Shown in pieces: positions 23,404-32,820 of a stretch of 64,000 nt of DNA. The stretch lies in assembly GCA_013423325.1 (NCBI GenBank), contig BLJB01000141.1, positions 62,258 through 126,257 of the forward strand. Direction: 5' to 3'. How positions within the stretch are numbered: the stretch's first letter is position 1; the number at the start of each line of letters is the position of its first letter. This DNA comes from Usnea hakonensis (lineage: Eukaryota; Ascomycota; Lecanoromycetes; Lecanorales; Parmeliaceae). A program made the translations under genes and the position numbers. A model generated the notes under the pieces. It was not told the origin of the DNA, did not search any database, and saw nothing but the letters and a program-made list of their open reading frames with translations.

Positions 23404-24301
23404 ATGCGCTTGTCCTTACTTCACTGCGCTCTTGTCGCCTCGACAGTTTGCAACAGCGAAGTCTACGGCACACCATCGAAATGGGACTGTTACGTAGCCC
23501 TAGACCAGATCCCCTACGCCTTTCCTCCCCGGTCGAATCCGTTATCGCAGCAGCCACGCATATTTGCAGAGCCCCAATACATGAATCCACCATTCAGCCA
23601 AGTCGACAATGTATATCGTCCCTCCGCCATCGTGCAGTTGCCTAAGATATATACATTCAGTACGTCCTCGAACCTGCCAGTTAACTAGAAATGGTCTTGG
23701 GACTTTGTCCACAGTTGGCAAGGATCAAAAAACAACCTGTCGCGAAGTACCAACCACCTATTTTAGATTCCTGCCGTATTGCCATCATGAGCCTAGGCCG
23801 ACCCGCGCAACAAGGAGTAGTAGCGTCTCAATTTACGACTACTTGGAAAGATATCGTCGACCAGTCCCAGCAATTCAAAAGCTGTTTTGCTCGCGGTGCT
23901 AGCACTCAAGCGAAAGGCGGATACATCTCACTGAACCGTAAGCTGTACCCTCTCTATCCAGCACCGAGGCTACGAATCCGAAGATCCCAACCGCAAGCAT
24001 CATATCCGGCTGATCTATGCATCATAATTTAGTACCGGGCGGACATCCAGGTGCAGCCATGTACATGTACACAAGCGACTCCGTCTGGAACACTGTTGCC
24101 ATGAACACGTATATGAGCAGCGGCATTCCAGCCTTGCCCTACATTCAGCCAAATCAGCTTGGCCTGTCTCACAACACTTCGTCCCCAAATCAGCCTGATC
24201 TGCTCGGCAACGCGAGCCTAGCAACCGGCATTTCGTCGAAGGAGGCGGTATCGGTACCCCTTAAACCTTTGGCGCCAGGGGAGCTCGTGATCCAGGATTG
24301 A
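23404..24301 (+). CDS. Uncharacterised secreted protein B, paralogue of A; gene structure irregular
   Basis: Starts with a short signal peptide (MRLSLLHCALVAS), then a block with CNSEVYGTPSKWDC that matches the start of protein A, then IVQLPK. The next block, DSCRIAIMSLG to KGGYISL, matches the TCNIAL to RGGAAEI block of A but lies in another frame. The strong donor GTACGT at 23660 does not join in phase. Two other joins do: a 35-bp intron (23680-23714) or a 59-bp intron with a weak GTCCTC donor (23664-23722). Either a non-standard intron or a one-base shift is present. The last exon is probably 24033-24301. Length 247 or 255 residues depending on the model. Possibly a decaying copy. Confidence 0.55.
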
Positions 24302-24334
24302 ACGCTAGATATCGGAACAAGAGAGTTCTTCACA

Positions 24335-25066
24335 ATGCCACCTCTTCATGCTGCAGATGGGAGAAGAGATATTGCAGACGAGCAAAGACTAATGGTATCA
24401 AGACCGAGAACTGTTGTTTTACTGATGAAGGTACTATTCATCGCATGCCATATAGTAGGAGTGCCGATACAATCATCAAAGCGCGCATCACAATCACCCG
24501 CTCACTACCCGTTTGACCTACAAAAAGGTGCAACATTGCAAAACCCCATCCTTGTTGAGCCAATCCAAAACAGCCAGACAGACGAACTAGAAGTCTTTTT
24601 CACGATCAACAAAAATATCCCAATCCAGCCGCAGCCGCATAAACGCCACGAAACAAATCCCATAATCTTCATAGCTAGCCAAGCCATCGCAAAATCTCAA
24701 GAGCCCCTCTCCGCATCTCCCAAAAAGCACGAACCTGAATCCCCAAAACCCTTGCAAAAGCCCACTCTTCCATCCTCTCAACACCCCTCCCCAGAAATCC
24801 CAAAACATACGCGCCCCCCATCACCGCCCCCCCATCCCACAACACCTAACAAAAACACCTCCATCCTCAAATCCAGACAACCAACCAGCCCAACATCCAT
24901 CGAAGACAGGGTCCTTCGTCCGCTCTCCCTAACCGCACACCCTCTAGACAAACCACCTTCCACAACCAAACCCTCGTACAACACCAACATCCAACCCAAT
25001 CGCACCGCTCAATACTCGTTTGAAAAGAAAAGAAAATGGAAAGACACTTACAACCAACCCCAGTAA
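24335..25066 (+). CDS. Doubtful proline-rich reading frame
   Basis: One open frame of 243 codons, starting 34 bp after gene B ends. The first 50 residues include a hydrophobic stretch (TVVLLMKVLFIACHIVGV) that could be a signal anchor. The remainder is low-complexity Pro/Ser/Thr/Lys sequence from DNA that is strongly C- and A-rich. The complementary strand is also open over long stretches, so the frame may simply reflect base composition. No known domain. Listed because it is the longest frame in this stretch. Confidence 0.25.
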   Translation: MPPLHAADGRRDIADEQRLMVSRPRTVVLLMKVLFIACHIVGVPIQSSKRASQSPAHYPFDLQKGATLQNPILVEPIQNSQTDELEVFFTINKNIPIQPQPHKRHETNPIIFIASQAIAKSQEPLSASPKKHEPESPKPLQKPTLPSSQHPSPEIPKHTRPPSPPPHPTTPNKNTSILKSRQPTSPTSIEDRVLRPLSLTAHPLDKPPSTTKPSYNTNIQPNRTAQYSFEKKRKWKDTYNQPQ

Positions 25067-26316
25067 TACCACTCCAAAACGCAGCTCTCTCTCGCTGCAA
25101 AACCTCCAACCATAAACCCACCCCACCCCTCCTTTCCACCTCGCTAAAAAGAAAGAAAGAAAGATTGATTGATTGATTGTTTTATACGCCTATGCTAGCT
25201 ACTTGATATAAGCTAATGAGGGTGACTATAACGCTAAACCAGCAGAGCTGGGCGTCGAAGAAACCTGAGGGCGAACCTCTNNCTTCAACTAAACAGTACG
25301 CTCTCCCTTCTGCTGTGCTCCTTAGGAGCCCCATTACACCACCGCGCATCTCTCTACTTCTTTGCGCCGACTCTTCTATTCTCTAACTTTCGTATCTCTG
25401 ATCGCCCCCGCCTCTAGAGGCGGGTGCGGTCGCTTCTTCGTGCGCCCTTTTTGGGAAGAAAGAAAGAAAGAAAGAAAGAACCGTACTAAAAGACCCAGCT
25501 CTAAGTCCGTCTTCCGCCAGGAACGTACGACAATCTTACGACCTCTACTCAAGAACCCCAAAAGGGTCTTCTTCTCCGAAAAATTAATATAACCGACAAT
25601 GGGGCCGTATGTGTTTCCCTACCTACCTACCTATCTAAGGTACTAACGCAACGCAAGAGGATCAACAACCGCTCGCTCGCTGGTTCCCGATCCTCACATC
25701 ACAAAAGCATAAGTAAGAATCTCTCGAGAGGGAGGGGAGAGAGAGAGGGAGGGAGGGAGAGAAGGGGGCGGGGGGATAGCAACAAGGAAAGACATAGCAT
25801 AGCGAATGAGACATACACCCTTATGACAGACAATCAATCAATCAATCAATCAATCGATCGATGGCGGTTTGAGATGCGTGCGGGGATGGAAGTTGGTGAT
25901 TCTAGGGAGTTGTGTATTTAGATTTATATAAATATCGATGAAAACACGTTGTGAAAGGTACCATCTGATCTGTAGAGATTGAATACTCTTTATCTAATTT
26001 ATTAAGAGAAAGAGAAAAAGGGAAAGAAAAAGAGGAGGAGGGGTTTAGGACTTAGTTGTGGAGTGTAAGGTCCTACTAGCCACGCGACCAAAAAGGGGGG
26101 GAGGGGAAAAAAAAAAATTCCAGCGGTGCTATGAACGATGATGAGCTTAATGACATCTTGACCTGTTCCCTTTAAGAGCTATTTAGAATACCAAGTCCAC
26201 CTCTTCTCTAAAGATGCACCCAGGTTTTTCTCGTTGGCGACTCTCGGAAATGCAATACGCTGGGTACGATTCCTCCATATTACTGCCCCTCGTGCGTTCC
26301 AAATGGAATTAGCTTC
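25067..26316. other. Simple-sequence region with an undetermined NN
   Basis: Gene-free. It contains GAAA and GATT tracts at about 25147-25180, an AAAG tract at about 25458-25480, GA/GGGA-rich DNA at 25737-25770, AATC repeats at about 25830-25860, and a G run then A run at 26093-26117. Two undetermined bases lie at 25281-25282. Around 25400-25450 the text is GC-richer but no protein is recognisable. Confidence 0.6.
25281..25282. other. Two undetermined bases (NN), possible contig join
   Basis: The only ambiguous bases in the window. They sit between simple-sequence tracts. Linkage of the melanin cluster (left) to the genes on the right depends on this join being real. Confidence 0.9.
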
Positions 26317-29300
26317 TCAAGTCAGGTCCACAATCTCATGCTCCTGCCGTCTCGCCACCACACGCGTGCTAACGAATCCCTCATCGCCCCTCCGCGTTCC
26401 CCGAAGCCTGACAAGAGGCCTATAATCCTCGCCTAGCAATCGCTTTAAAATGGATGGATCCAATTTCCGAATAAGCTCCCTTGCCTTGTCGAACCGCCTT
26501 TGCCACTGGTCATGCTTGACCGACGCGGGCGTACCAGGTTTTGTTACCACCAGGGTTTCCACACCCCGGCGGTCCGTCACATGACTGATTCTTGTAGACT
26601 GCAACCTTGAATGTAAATGTCGCCTCGCTCTGTCGGCGACGGGGAACCTCTTCGATTGCTGCGAAGCATTGACCAAGAAATCATCGAGTTCACGACAAAG
26701 CGAGCAGCCGCAGCCGAGTGGGGTCGTTGTCCAATTGTGGGGTTCTGGTTCGATCTGCACAAAGCGCCTGGCGTACCATGAGAGTGTTGTCCGGAACAGA
26801 TTCCCGTAGCTGGTCAGCCGTTCGGGTGTCCAGTTTACGGTCTCGATTAGAGCCTGAAGGAGAGGAAGGAAGAAGTTTTCGAAGGCAACGGGGTCGACTG
26901 TGCCGGCTTCCGCCTCCAACTGACTAGTCAACTTCGAAACCTCGGGTTCATAACCTCGTCTGTCGAGCTGTACGAGTAGGATGCAGACATCGTCTGCACT
27001 TATGAGACAATTTACCGGGTTTGGCAAGCTGTCAGAATCGGAATTTCCTCGTTTTATCATGCTCCGACATTCAATTGAGAACGTGAGAAGGGTGTCATGA
27101 AATAGTTCAAGCAAGAATATTTCAACTGCATCGTCCGCCGGGTATGTTCCCTCTGGGCCTGTGGCGCTGAAGAGACGACCTAGGAACGCGATGGAAAAAG
27201 CAGTGGACCGGCGGCGTGCTTTCACGATATCAATATACCTCGAGCCAATTAGCGCACGTTGCTACGGTTTCCCAGGTGAGCTAGAGACTTACTCGTCAAT
27301 TGGTCCCTGACCTGCTTGCTTAATTACAAGGTCAGCAATTTCTAGCCCATCCTCTCTTGCCACCTTCTCGACAGATTGAAGGTTGTGTATGTATGTCTCT
27401 TCAGCCCACGACATGAGACGACAGGGTTTGATATGGCCTGGATATAGTGTTCCTTCTCGAGTTGCATCTTCCACCTCTACCTCGTAACTTGCGATGATGT
27501 ACATGAAAGCTTCATACTGCTTGTGAAATGATGGAAGGCTCGTGACCAGATCATTAATTCTGCGATAGAGCTTATCATTAGTTCTTTATTGTTTCAACGC
27601 AGATCGACGGTTTTCAGACCTTGGGAAAACTGGAAAGAGTAACTTACCGAGGATGGGTTATAGGTATATCAAACAAGAATATCGCCTTGCCAATATAGTC
27701 ATATATAGATATAGATAATGACTTGATCGACTTCATGGCCATGTCGAACAAGGATATATCTTTAAGCACGATGCTAGCTTTGATAGGCAAGTGAATTTCC
27801 GGAGCAGGAAAGTAATCTTTCCTATGCCAAGGATAACCTAGCATTCTTCTGCTGGCCTGTGCTGTGGGAACAGTCCTTTCAGGTATTTCACTCAGCAGGA
27901 CCGCGAGGTGATAAAGTTCCTGTCTGAAAGCTTGGTCCTCAGGGTGCTGTTGCACTTTCTTCAAGAGACTCTTATACCATTTATTCGTGTCGACGACGCC
28001 TTGTTGAGCATGTTTCGACAAGAAACGGGGCAGTGAGCTAAACGGTACGAGGACTGCGACCTACATGAACGTCAGTGCGGGCTGGTTGATCAAGTGTGTT
28101 TTTCGAGAGTTCAGAGTGATGCTTACAGTATCATGATAGAAATGTGTGGTAGATGCGCCTTCATTACCAGTGTAGCCTTGGAAGTCTTCGTTGTCAGGAC
28201 TGCGCTTATATGGTTTTGATTGGACAATGTCTGCCTCGTCGACGTATATATCTCGGGCTAGGAGAGATCCTTCAAGGTCAATCATACGCTTTAGCTCGGT
28301 CTGTTTGTCAGTAACATAATCAATGGCATGGAAGCGCTTAGACTGATTCCCTTGCTGGCGAGTGTAATCGTCACAAGAACCTTCTACCGTGCGATTCATG
28401 CTTGCTAGATAGAAGCCTGTTCTGGCTTCGGCACAGACCTCCTGAAGATACTGCGCTTTAGTTTTGTCTAAGCCTTTCAGAGTATGGAATGTGAGGCTTG
28501 CATCTGTATATTCATGATCGAGCTTGTAGGCCAGAAAGCTTGGGGCTCCAGGGGCCTCTCTTTCGACACCTGTAGCCCAGGAGGAGATGATGCCTTTCAG
28601 TATCCTCTTTTCCCTTAGAAGCATGGTCGCTGATCTTTGCAACCCCTGGGAGAGATCAATGAGATTGTAGGTCAACACCAGGCGATGTCCTGATGTGACG
28701 GGCTTGACCTCATGAGTAACATCGGCATACCTGCGGCGAGATCAACCAGGGACACTTATAAGTTCAGCGAACGAGAAATCTCACCAAGCTATGTAGGTAT
28801 GGTCGAATGCAGAACCGTTGTCAAAGACTTTGGACTCTCTTCGATGACGCGCTAAGACGGCACCACCTGTATATTCCGATGGCAAGCAGATTACCAGAGT
28901 TGCGAACATTCCTGGGGCCTTTTCCGTACTAGGAACGCGTCAGAACATACAGTGCCTCGCAGTGGGATTCTATGTACTCCTGATGGGGCTTAAACATCGC
29001 TCCTTTCTCATACAGCAGTAGCTTATACAATTGTGCGTTCACTGAGGCGGCTTCGGTACATCCCAACTCTTTGGTTACCTGTTGGGTGATTTTTTGTACG
29101 ACTGAAGGCCATTTGGGGTTGCGCAGCTCGAATTGATCAGGATTCAATTCCCAAGTCTTCCTGATAGAGTCGTCGACAATGGTTCTATGACCTGAACGGT
29201 AGACATTGATGTAGGTCCTCATAAAGGTTGGGAGTTGGAGTTACCTTGACCAAAGGGAGCCCGATGGCTTGCGCCAATGATGGCTTTGGCTTGTGCCTCC

Positions 29301-29587
29301 TGCAAAGGCAATCCGACTGAGCCAACATTGTGCACATAGAGACCCGATAATGTTGGATCAGCCAAAATGCCGGATGTTGCAAAAGAGCCCGGCGACTTGA
29401 TACTGTCAAGGCACTCTTCAAGCGACTGCTTAATGGTCTCGGGCCTGATGTGGACATTGTAGTCTTCGTCTGATGAGCTGACTTGGGATTCCTGGCTTGA
29501 AATTTGGGAAGACGGAGAGCGAGTATGTGCAGCCTCGCTCGGCTCGGGAGAGGTGTCAGTGCTGGTGTCTGATTCAGATTCAGACAT
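26317..29587 (-). CDS. Large 2-oxoglutarate/Fe(II)-dependent oxygenase family protein
   Basis: Seven exons: 29587-29245, 29191-28979, 28929-28785, 28730-28127, 28060-27648, 27559-27293 and 27238-26317; 968 residues, all joints in phase. The N-terminus is Ser/Glu-rich and probably disordered. The prolyl-hydroxylase-like core carries KPHQDTEK (iron ligands His and Asp, the Asp codon formed across intron 2), then THEV (third iron ligand) and SGHRL (2-oxoglutarate-binding Arg). The remaining 600 or more residues form a family-specific region with CGCSLCREL near the C-terminus. Substrate unknown; the family is common and often multicopy in Pezizomycotina. The start lies in a 427-bp divergent promoter shared with the next gene, which carries ACGCGT motifs. 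Confidence 0.88.
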
Positions 29588-30014
29588 TCCAATTGCAGTG
29601 AGTCAGGGACTGTCTGGGAGGATTCTTAGTGCCAAATTGGTGGTTGGTCAAATACTCCAAGTACACTTTTATTGGACGCGTTCCAGCACTAACGCGTTCT
29701 TTACGCGCACTACTCTAGCACTAGCGCGTCTTTGACAGAAGTACCCTACAATACCTTGAAAAATCTGTCTCCGCGATTACATATTGACATGACCACCTTG
29801 ATTGAGCTGGCTTGAATGACTTCGTCTTCAGTTTATGTCAATAGTAGTGAAATAATATATTTATGTTGTTTAGGGCAGGTGCGGGACGATGTTGGTTGCT
29901 GTTACCATCGAACTCTTAGCGTAGGCATGATATTGTAATTTCGTCTTATAGATACTTGTCGCTCCCAAAACATGTTTTCCTTATCATCATCATCAGTGAT
30001 TACTAGTAGACATC
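29588..30014. promoter_or_regulatory. Divergent promoter with ACGCGT (MCB-like) elements
   Basis: Spacer between the oxygenase (-) and a 522-residue protein (+). ACGCGT, the core bound by MBF (Mbp1/Swi6-type) factors in yeasts, occurs at 29676-29681 and 29692-29697, followed by near-matches (ACGCGC, GCGCGT) up to about 29730. The two sub-units beginning AGCACTA are imperfect tandem copies. Position is about 90-145 bp upstream of the oxygenase start. Confidence 0.45.
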
Positions 30015-31583
30015 ATGAAGGTCTTCACTCCATGCAAATTAACCCACACGCTGCAGACCTACCTGAGCATGGTCGTGGGAGATGGCGACCCACAGCAGCG
30101 CTCATATCCATCTATGCCCGACTACTTGACTGACAAAGAGAGTGTTGAAAAATCAATACGTAGCCCAAGCTCGCTCTCCGAAAAAGACTTGCTGTCTCTC
30201 TTCACTTCCTGCGTCCTCGGACGCCGTCTGCCACAATTCAGGAACACCCAACACGGTCCAGACATGAACCGCCTGAGATCAAATATCTACAGCTGCTGCG
30301 ACACTCGAATCGACATCACCTTTATGAAAAAGAACATAGACTTGCGGCAACGGCTGGATTTAGAGCAAGCAGCGGCTGTTGTGATATCCGCCATCGGAAA
30401 AAACGACAATAGCATTGCGAACAGATCGGAAATCATACAGTCTCTTCTTCAAGAAATTGAACCCAAAGTTCTTAGTAACAGCTGTATGTGGACCACAGAC
30501 TCAGACCTCAACCCCTCAAAAGCCATCCAGACACTCAAATTCTCCCACATGGTAAAGCAAATCCGACTCATCCTCCAAGACAAGTACTTGATCCAGCTCG
30601 GCGACATCGACGACTGGCCAGCCCTAATCCCCTTCCTCCTCCGAATCCGACGCTGCTCTCCACCATCCCGCTGCCTCTTCATCCCCGAATGGATCTTCCA
30701 TTCAGCCCACACCACCCCCCCACCAGAATACCACATCTGGGACAAGCAAGGCCTCGTCTTAGGCGGCCACGAGCCCACCCTCGCGCCCAACCCCTCCAGC
30801 ATAATCCTCACCCGCGCCGAATACCGGCGCCTCCAACGCCGTCTCCTGCGCTACCACCGCTTCTGGTCCCCCACCGTCCGTCTCCGACACGCCATCCACG
30901 CCCTCGAAGCCAAGACCTTATACAACACCACCTTCCTAAAAACCCACGTCCACCCCTCCCCCAACACCCTCCTCGTAGCCCACCACTTCTTCGCCCTCCA
31001 GCGGCGCCTACAGCGGAAAATAGTCTCCGACACGCACCGCACCACCTTCCTCGCCAAAGGCGAATCCTCCACAATAACGCAAAACAACCCCTCCATCCCC
31101 ACCACCTTCGAAACCCTCCTCGCCACCCCCATCCCCCAACCCCACATCCCCCTCTACCCGCAAATATACACCTGCTGCCTCCTCCTAGAAACCTACGTGC
31201 AGATCTACGGCGGCGGCGATCGCACAGCCCTCGTTTTCCAACGCGGTCAGAGCGGCGGCTCCGGCCGCGGTGCGGTCGACGAGTATAATTTGCTCTGCGA
31301 TATTTTGAACACGCTGTGTGACAAGGCGAAGGGAGAGGGTCTGAGGGCGCCGGGCCCGGTGAGGAAGTTTCTGGCAAAGGATATCATGGCGTGGAATGGG
31401 GCGTTTGAGGATGATGCGTTTGCGGGGGGGAGGGTGCCGGGGTGGGTGCCGGGGTGGGAGACGTGGTTGGGTGAGAGGCGGGGGGAGGGGGTTAGTATTG
31501 GTGGGGGTGAGGATTGGGTAGTGGAGAGCGGAGTGAGGCCTCGTGTTTTGCCAATATTTGATGTTCACGCGGATATTTGTTAG
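30015..31583 (+). CDS. Uncharacterised protein, 522 residues
   Basis: Single uninterrupted exon. No signal peptide or membrane segment. The middle (residues 200-350) is rich in Arg, Leu and His, with an acidic-aromatic stretch PPPEYHIWDKQGLVLGG. No domain I recognise. The coding strand is C-rich until about 31240, then G-rich to the stop; codon third positions change from C to G at that point. An alternative start is the Met at 30069. Length, lack of stops and a start close to a bidirectional promoter support a real gene. Confidence 0.65.
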   Translation: MKVFTPCKLTHTLQTYLSMVVGDGDPQQRSYPSMPDYLTDKESVEKSIRSPSSLSEKDLLSLFTSCVLGRRLPQFRNTQHGPDMNRLRSNIYSCCDTRIDITFMKKNIDLRQRLDLEQAAAVVISAIGKNDNSIANRSEIIQSLLQEIEPKVLSNSCMWTTDSDLNPSKAIQTLKFSHMVKQIRLILQDKYLIQLGDIDDWPALIPFLLRIRRCSPPSRCLFIPEWIFHSAHTTPPPEYHIWDKQGLVLGGHEPTLAPNPSSIILTRAEYRRLQRRLLRYHRFWSPTVRLRHAIHALEAKTLYNTTFLKTHVHPSPNTLLVAHHFFALQRRLQRKIVSDTHRTTFLAKGESSTITQNNPSIPTTFETLLATPIPQPHIPLYPQIYTCCLLLETYVQIYGGGDRTALVFQRGQSGGSGRGAVDEYNLLCDILNTLCDKAKGEGLRAPGPVRKFLAKDIMAWNGAFEDDAFAGGRVPGWVPGWETWLGERRGEGVSIGGGEDWVVESGVRPRVLPIFDVHADIC

Positions 31584-31855
31584 GCGGAGTAGTTGTCCTG
31601 TTTCATCAGCGCACGGCGAGCAATTGAACAACGAACTTCGAGGTTGGGATTAAAAGCATTAGCCCTTGACGCACGCGCGGATAACACTTGACTACAAGTG
31701 CGCTTCCCCCAAGTCCCCTCTCCCCAACACTAAATCTCACCACTTCACCGCCCATACTTCCATCCCCACATATACACATACATCAACCGGCCTCCCCCTT
31801 TCCCCCTAAACCCCCTCCATCCACACAACAACGCCCCCATCAACCCATCACAACC

Positions 31856-32820
31856 CTACTTCCCCTTCTCCGCCACCGTATTCGCCTCCGTCGCCACCTG
31901 CGCCACCGCCGTCCCCGCCAGATTCGCTTCCAAATTCGCCTGATCCTCCCCCGTATACGCCATCATCTTGCCATCCGTCGCCAAGTACAAGAAATCCCCG
32001 TTCTGGAAATCCGTCATCAGGGCCTTGAGCATCTGCGCCAGCAACTGTGCCAGCTGCGTGGAAAAGTACGTCGCGGTCGTATCCAGGCTGATGGCTTTGT
32101 GGCCACTGGGGAGGATGTCGGTGAGGGCGAGGTCGACTGCGGGGTCGAGGCCGTATTTGGAGAGGAGGGCGCTGAGAAGGGAGGGGATGGTGAGGCGGGG
32201 CAGGCCGGCGGCGCCGAGAATTTGGGCCACTTCGGCGATGGCGGATTGGGATTTGATGGCGTAGAGGGCTGTTTCCCAGGTCAGGAAGTATAGGTTAATT
32301 GCTAAAAAGGGGGTTACAAAGGTCAGCGAATGATTATCGGACATGTTGTGCTTGGGGGGGTGTGGCTTTGTCTACCGTAAATGTTGTAAGCCCCGTAAAA
32401 AATACGCGGATCCGTGACTGGTCCTCCAAGCCGCGGAGCTGTGCAATTTAGACTGCCTAATGTCGAACAATCATATCCATCGCTCCCGTATGCTAAGCGC
32501 AAGAAGCACGACGACCAGATTTCCTCGGGTTTGCATGCCGTGGTCGAAGAATTCCATTTCATCATCCATTCAAACATCCCCAAGCTGTTCCAACAGCTTG
32601 GATACGTGGCGCCGGTGATACCGCTGAGATCCGTGCAATTTGGGGACGAGGAAAGACGTGCATCTGAGGAATTCTGTGCAGTTGTCGCGGAAACGGTGGA
32701 GGGTTTGTTCTGTGAGCTGGCGTACATGGGTGGGGCTGCGCCGGGGGCAGCTGGTAGGGGCGCAATCCATAGAAGAAGAAGAGTGCTACGTAGAAGAAGA
32801 AGAGTGCTACGCACGCTCAT
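31856..32820 (-). CDS. Secreted cysteine-rich protein with duplicated signal-peptide core
   Basis: Two exons, 32820-32376 and 32301-31856 (74-bp intron, in phase), 296 residues. The N-terminal hydrophobic segment contains STLLLLR twice because of an exact 21-bp tandem repeat. The first half of the mature part has about six cysteines (NCTDLSG, YPSCW, ACKPEE, SSCFL, YDCST, LNCTA) and N-glycosylation sites. The second half is cysteine-free, helical and Ala/Leu-rich. No known domain and no function can be given; a cell-wall or secreted role is likely from the signal peptide. Confidence 0.7.
32770..32811. repeat. Exact 21-bp tandem duplication inside a coding region
   Basis: Two identical copies, 32770-32790 and 32791-32811, each adding seven residues (Ser-Thr-Leu4-Arg) in frame to the signal peptide of the secreted protein on the minus strand. 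The identity of the copies suggests a recent event or continuing length variation. Confidence 0.9.

Noticed and set aside
24335..25066. Proline-rich 243-codon frame as a definite gene
   Set aside because: Low complexity follows from C/A-rich DNA, and long frames are also open on the other strand. Kept only as a low-confidence entry.
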